Below are positions 58,751 through 64,000 of a stretch of DNA of 64,000 nt, in pieces. A program made the position numbers and the translations under genes. The notes beneath the pieces are model-generated. The model was not told where the DNA came from and did no database searches. It saw only the letters and a list, made by a program, of their open reading frames with translations. This stretch comes from Margaritifera margaritifera (lineage: Eukaryota; Mollusca; Bivalvia; Unionida; Margaritiferidae), in assembly GCA_029931535.1 (NCBI GenBank), contig JAQPZY010001129.1, forward strand, positions 744,001-808,000, given 5' to 3'. Positions within the stretch are counted from its first letter, which is position 1; each line of letters begins with the position of its first letter.

Positions 58751-59545
58751 TGTTACGGCATTATGTATTATCTTTAAATTATAATAGTTTTCATTTGGGT
58801 TTATAATCATTGTATTATAATTCCTTAGTTCAGTAGCCTATGCTATTTGTAAAGTACAATGTACTTCAACATGTTTACATGAGTCATGCTATGTCCTGGG
58901 AAAATCAATAATTATATCGGTCAGCTTAACCCACAATGAAGAAATCATGTGGTAGCACGTGCAGATTTTATGACCTGAATCCTATGTCAATATCTTGTTG
59001 ATTTGTAATAAGGTATTTTAATCGTAGTGCAAAGGCACTACAAGCAGTAACATGTGTGACCTAGTTTCTGATTGGTTAAAGAAGGTTGTTGACAGAACTC
59101 ATTCTAAGTTGCAGTATTAGAAGTTTAAATTATCTTTTACGCCGTAAGAGACTATATAATGCCAATATAACCACTGAATGGGCATTCTTTGCAGTTCTCC
59201 AGAATCATAAGGTTACTGAGGAAGATTATTATTGTTTGTAAAATCAGCTGGTGAAAATCTATTATCTACATAGTACATTTTGGATTTAAGTACTATTCCT
59301 CAAGGAACTTAACAATATTCTACATTCACAGGAGTTTACCTGGGATTAATAACATTTGGATTTAAAACTGTGTTTCTTGTGGCACATCAACACATTAGTG
59401 ACTTCATTCGGAATATTTTGGATTAACTTCCGGATTATCAAAATTCAATAGGACATTTAGGATTATTTAGGAATTTCTAAACTGTAAGTTATTTTTAAAT
59501 CTTTCACTTTGTTTGTTTGAAATATTTAATATTTTAGGAATATAT
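58751..59545 (+). mobile_element. LTR (Ty3/gypsy-type), plus orientation, 3'-truncated
   Basis: Begins TGTTACGGCATTATGTATTA and aligns along its length with the reverse complement of 59656-60532. Shared blocks include CCTGGGAAAATC, a TATA-like ACTATATAA at 59151-59159, ACATTTTGGATTTA, TTCGGAATA, AACTTCCGGATTAT, and CTGTAAGTTATTTTTAA near 59480. Similarity ends near 59545, before the 3' terminus of the other copy. No internal retrotransposon sequence or primer-binding site lies next to it. Confidence 0.75.
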
Positions 59546-59655
59546 CATATTGATGAATGAGATTAAAGTGCTGAAGGACAATACAGCAAATTCATTCACA
59601 AGATTGCACACACTCCATACTTTTTAAACTAATCTTATCCATAATTTATTTGTAT

Positions 59656-60532
59656 TGTTACGATTAGGGGTAAATGTAACAAAGAAAAGACTCAAACAAG
59701 CTTTCAAGATTTAAAATACAAATATTTAATTTCCTAAAATATTAAAATATTTCAACAAACAATCAAAGTGAAAGAATTAAAAATAACTTACAGTATAGAA
59801 TATCCTTAAAAGTCCTAAACTGTTCTAAAGTTCAATGATCCGGAAGTTAATCAAAATTATTCCAAATGAAGAGTATTCCGAATGAAACCTCCAATGTGCT
59901 GGAGTGCCAACAAGAATCAGTTATATCCAAATATTATTAATTCCAAGTAATCCTTGTGAATATGGAATATCACACAAGTTCTAGAAATGTTTCCGATAAT
60001 TCCAACGGAGCTAAGTAATTCTTAAAGTTTAAGTAGCAGTACTAAATCCAAAATGTACTGTATATTTCTGAAGCAGAATATCACACAAAATGAACCAATC
60101 TCATTTATGACCTATCAAGCTGACGAACTATGAAAGAATGGCGAACGCTCTGATTACATCCTTTTATATAGTTTCTATACTGCGTCTTTTAAAACAAATA
60201 ATACCCATTCCTTATTCCATCTTAAATCAACAACTCGGTATTTATGAACTTATTCTACTTCTAGTCAACAGAAAATGAATCACTCACTGAATTACGAAAT
60301 CCAGGTCAGAACATTGAATGCAGGTCAAAAAGACAAACCTCACGCGCTGAATCACGTGATATGACTCATACTTCAATCGACAATATTTTCCCAGGACCAA
60401 TGTACTGAGTCACATTGAAATTACTGTATATGTTCACTCTGCGAAATGACACCTATTAGACTATTATACAGAAGTCATAAACTAATAAAACTATACCATT
60501 ATTTAAAAGAAATGATACATAATTCCGTAACA
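59656..60532 (-). mobile_element. Complete LTR, minus orientation, 877 bp
   Basis: On the minus strand it starts TGTTACGGAATTATGTATCA and ends CCCCTAATCGTAACA, the TG...CA form of an LTR, here with the longer inverted end TGTTACG/CGTAACA. A TATA-like ACTATATAAAAGG lies at the complement of 60160-60172, a plausible promoter. The flanking bases do not give a clear 4-6 bp target duplication. With no internal region, this is a solo LTR; superfamily by terminal sequence only. Confidence 0.75.
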
Positions 60533-60669
60533 TTATCTACTTAGAGAGTTTCATTTCTATTTAATATTTTGTATTCAGCTTCAAGAACTGATAATTCAAT
60601 ATAATCCAAAGGTGTGTTATTTTGCTAATTGTTTTATTGAAATGTATGCATCCTGTTTTCTAAACTTTG

Positions 60670-61200
60670 TTTGTAAATGCTCAAATTATATTCAACAGTT
60701 TTGGAAAAGAAGTTTGTTTAAAGGTTTTTCTGTTCAGTAATGGCAGCTATATTTTATGGCAGATTGATATGACTTGAATAAATTTAAAAGGTCTTTATGC
60801 CAAGATGCTTTCTTTCAAATTTGGGCAAATTCTGTTGTAGAAGTTTCTGACCAAAGTAATTTAGGGTTTTCTATTTTTAGTAATGATGCTATATATGATG
60901 GTGGATTGGCATCATTTGTACAAACTGAAAGCCATCTTTTCCAGGATGCCTTCTATCAAATTTGGTCAAATTCTGTTGAGAAGAAGTCATTTTAAGGTTT
61001 TTCTATTTATAGTAATGGTGGTCATATTTGATAGTGGATCAGCATCATCTAAACAAATTTGAAAGGTCTTCATGCCTGGATGCTTTTTTTAAAATTTGGT
61101 CAAATTCTGTTGAACAGAATTTGAGAAGAAGTGATTTTTAGGTTTTTCTGTTTTTAGTAATGGTGGCCATACTTGATTGTGGATACTAAAAGCCATGAGG
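60670..61200 (+). repeat. Tandem-core array, family B, four units
   Basis: Units near 60728, 60870, 60999 and 61146 carry TTTCTATTTTTAGTAATG, GATGGTGGATTGGCATCATT and TTTGGTCAAATTCTGTTGA, the same core as 51741-52975. The shared hairpin tail is not present; the array ends near 61195. Confidence 0.75.
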
Positions 61201-61381
61201 ATTCCTATATACCCAGCCACCTCTACTGAGGTGGGGATATAATAAAGTTTCTATACAAGTAAAAAAAAAACTCAACCAATCAGATGCAAGATCACCTCAT
61301 TATTATGCACAAATCTCACTAAACTACTATTATGACCATGATGATATAAACTTATTTACCAAGTTTGAGCAAAACACCATC

Positions 61382-62843
61382 AACAAGAGTCCCTTGAAGG
61401 GACTGATGCTCTACTGGCTGAAAAGAATTTTCAGGAATTTAAAGATAAGACCATTTCTTCCTCTTAATTGAAGAGTGTTGAATTCATCTTTGATATTCTC
61501 CAGCGATAACAAGATTTTCAAATTAGCTGCTGTGGTGGACATATTGGATGTCAACTTGGCACCATATTCATTTAGCACCAACAAGGCATCGTAAGAAGTC
61601 TTCTGGCAGAAACCGCATGTTGATATGACTTTTCATTTTTGAGGTACAATGATAACAAGATTTTCAAGATGGATGCCATAGTGGCCAGAGGAGCTATGAT
61701 AACAAGATTTTCAAGATGGATGCCATGGTGGCCTTATTTGATATCAGGTTGGCACCACTTCTATTTAGTACCAACTAGACACCATAAGAAGTCTTTTGGT
61801 GAAAGCACGATGTCAATATGAACAGCCATCTAGGAGTAGTGATAACAAGACTTTCAAGATGGCCATTGTAGCAGTCATACTTGAAGTCAGATCAGCACCA
61901 TTTTCAATTATGACCAACCATAAGAAGTCTTTCAGTAAAAACCCAATGCTGATATGACCATTCATTCAGAAGAAAAAGTGATAACCAGATTTTCAAGATG
62001 GCCACTGTGGTAGGCACAATGAATATCTGAATGGCACCATTATGACCAACTGGACATCATAAGAAGTTGTTTAGTAAAAACCCCTAGTTGATATGAACAT
62101 CCATTTAGGAGGAATAGTGATAATATTTTCAAGATGCATGCTGTTGTGGCCATATTTGACATCAGATTGACACCTTTTATATGTTGGAGCAACCCATTCA
62201 GGAGGAGTAGTGATAAAAAGATTTTCAGATTGGCAGCATTTTCATTTAGGATCAACTAGACATCATAAGAAATCTTCAGGTGAAAACCCCATGTCAATAT
62301 CACTTTCCATTCAGGAGGTGTAGCAATAACAAGATTTTCGAGCTGGCCACAGTGGTGGCTATATTGGACATCAGATCGGCCGCATTTTCATTAAGGACCA
62401 ACTAGACATCATAAGAAGTCTTCTGGTGAAAATCCCATGTTAATATGACTTTCCATTCAGGAGAAGAAGCAATAATAAGACTTTCAAGATGGCCACTGTG
62501 GTGGCCATATTAGACATCAGAGCAGCCCCACTTTCATTTAGTACCAATTAGACATCATAAGAAGTATATTAGTGAAAACCCCATGCTGATATGACCATCC
62601 ATTCAGGAGCAGCGATAACATGATTTGCAAAATGGCCCTTGTGGTGGCCATATTGGATGTCCGAGCATCACCATTTTCATTTAGAACCAACTTGACCATG
62701 GGATGAATGTGTGTGTAAAGTTTCTTTGCAATCCTCCATATAGTTTAGGAGTAGCGATAACAAACTTTTGCTAACAGATGGATGGACAATGGACAAAAGA
62801 CCATCCCATTAGATCTTCTAGTCTATGATCAGCAGAGCTAAAA
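61382..62843 (+). mobile_element. Tandem-core (pearl-like) element, copy A2
   Basis: Same head (CAACAAGAGTCCCTTGAAGG...GATATTCTCCAGCGATAACAAG), about nine core units with AAGATTTTCAAGATGG, and same tail (GATGGACAATGGACAA...CCATCCCATTAGATCTTCTAGTCTATGATCAGCAGAGCTAAAA, given in parts) as copy A1. One unit is partly duplicated near 61655-61715. The tail hairpin is decayed relative to A1. Copy A2 abuts the hAT element on its right. Confidence 0.75.
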
Positions 62844-62859
62844 GCACCTTTGCACAATT

Positions 62860-63908
62860 CATTTCAAGTTAGGTAATCAAGGAGATGCTGTTACTCTTTG
62901 TTGCCTTGAATGATAATTTTTTATGCCATCTTTATTAAAGATTATTGACTAGTTCTTAATCAGAAGTAATGTTTCTGTGAACTCGGATTTTACTCCATAT
63001 ATTGTTTTGGTTGTCAGAATAGTGTAGAAGTATGATTCATTTTCAAAGGTAAAATGTCGAAACACAGCTGTGATTCAGGGAATGATGAGACATCAGTGAA
63101 TCAAGCAAAGCAAAGCAAAACTAACTTTTAAAACTCCTGGTTGATGAAGTTTGGCTTTGTGAAGCACAGCAGCAGGAAGAAGTATTTTATTCTTTACACA
63201 TACTACAAACACCATATCGACGTTAGTCATTCTAAAGAGTACAACATCCGCTGACAGAGTTACACCACCCAGCATTGGGACAACGCACAAATGCAGGGCT
63301 TAATTTCAAAAGTAACTAACATTTTTAAACATTCTAACTAGTGTTGCCATTGCATGTCTGGCACTCCCTCACAGCAATGCAGATGAAAAAAGATCATTTT
63401 TTATGCTGAAAAGAATTCAACAAGATCTTTGGGAAAATTTGAACAACAGTACCATCCTGTCTCTGATGAGTGCAAAGATGAACTTTAATGACACCTGTAT
63501 CACATTTAAACCCCTAATGAACTACTTACAGCAAGAAAGACTGCATCTAATTAATTGTGTATTTCGCTGTCCTATGGATTTTAAAGACAGAAACTTAGTG
63601 CATTTTTTATTAAATGTCTGTGTGGTTGTGATTGTGTGTGTGTGTGATGATATTTGTCAGTGCTAAGTCTACAAACTATTTTCTGCTTGAAAGTGTATTA
63701 AATACTTCACAGAAACCATATTTTATTTTGTTTTATTCAAATCTGAATTTCCAGTCATTTTCTATAGGCTTATATGAGTAAATAACTTTTTCTCAACAGT
63801 ATGACATCACTTTTTGGTGTTGTTTGCACTGAGCCCCCTTTGGGACCTTAAAACACACTTTTTGAGACTAAAAACTCCCCAACACTGTCTGGGAGGGTGG
63901 CAGATACG
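62860..63908 (+). mobile_element. hAT element with transposase remnants
   Basis: Matches the 894-bp element at 17465-18358 on both sides of a roughly 590-bp extra segment (about 63060-63640). The right end TGGCAGATACG corresponds to the other copy's TGGCAGGTATG terminus; the left terminus is missing, cut at the A2 tail. Within the extra segment, 63100-63300 reads as a decayed BED-like zinc-finger region (FGFVKHSSRKKYFIL...DVSHS...TTQHWDNA), followed by the dimerisation domain below. The catalytic middle of the transposase is deleted. Confidence 0.8.
63343..63666 (+). pseudogene. hAT transposase C-terminal fragment
   Basis: One plus-strand frame reads VAIACLALPHSNADEKRSF and then FMLKRIQQDLWENLNNSTIL, LSLMSAKMN from 63343. 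This is the conserved hAT dimerisation core, closely parallel to the fragment at 10551-10610. The frame stays open to a stop at 63664-63666, running into a GTGTGT tract. No start codon is credible because the N-terminal and catalytic regions are gone. Confidence 0.85.
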
Positions 63909-63939
63909 AATATGGGAATAATTATATTGCAAGAAAGAA

Positions 63940-63970
63940 GTAGGGGGGTTGGGGGGGGGGGGGGGGGCTT
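63940..63970. repeat. Poly-G tract
   Basis: A G-rich run interrupted by TT, with a pure run of about 18 G, at the window edge. The last 30 bases (CCATTCAATTAGGA) resemble the core of family A again, so another copy may begin beyond the window. Confidence 0.85.
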
Positions 63971-64000
63971 TTAAATGTTGGTATGGCCATTCAATTAGGA

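Overview
The window looks like non-coding, AT-rich genomic DNA of an invertebrate animal, most likely a lophotrochozoan and probably a bivalve or other mollusc. The reasons are: short coding exons with canonical GT/AG splice sites separated by introns of up to 10 kb; tRNA-derived SINEs; DIRS-type tyrosine-recombinase retrotransposons; and several families of interspersed elements built from 120-165 bp tandem cores, often followed by an (ACAG)n-like tail, the architecture described for pearl/CvE elements of bivalves. No bacterial genes, operons, rRNA or CRISPR were seen. The taxonomic call is an inference.

The one host gene I can support runs on the minus strand. Four exons (53060-53177, 44266-44338, 42557-42871, 32168-32322, in transcription order) have consensus splice sites, one open frame each and mutually compatible intron phases. 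Together they encode about 220 residues of an acidic, coiled-coil-rich protein that I do not recognise. Both ends of the gene lie outside what I can identify.

Almost everything else is mobile or repetitive. From left to right: a head-core-tail tandem-core element (2268-3813); a decayed DIRS relic (4.4-6.8 kb); a SINE; a 31-bp minisatellite; an hAT transposase fragment (10.5-10.8 kb); a LINE reverse-transcriptase relic (11.2-12.3 kb); a 29-copy 30-bp minisatellite (12.67-13.55 kb); a SINE; two TIR elements with 6-bp target duplications (14510-16306 and 17465-18358); a SINE; tandem-core arrays and a 32-bp minisatellite (20.0-21.8 kb); a TA-flanked MITE; arrays at 29-31 kb; a Tigger/pogo-like TA element (32598-33709); another small MITE; a tandem array split by a 5-kb TA-flanked insertion rich in CACGTG-type palindromes (37165-42173); a 398-bp tandem duplication carrying a MITE (43.4-44.2 kb); a SINE; DIRS copy 2 (46.06-49.7 kb); an array; DIRS copy 3 (53.4-57.1 kb); two LTRs in inverted orientation (58.75-60.53 kb); an array; a second copy of the 2.27-kb element (61382-62843); and an hAT element keeping transposase fragments (62.86-63.91 kb).

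Most mobile elements are dead. DIRS copies 2 and 3 carry complementary internal deletions: copy 2 lacks RNase H, while copy 3 lacks the reverse-transcriptase catalytic core and the recombinase C-terminus. The 17.5-kb element is a deletion derivative of the family at 62.9 kb. The points most worth follow-up are the palindrome-rich 5-kb insertion, the tail hairpin shared by two different tandem-core families, the AABB higher-order structure of the 30-bp array, and the phase-consistent host gene.
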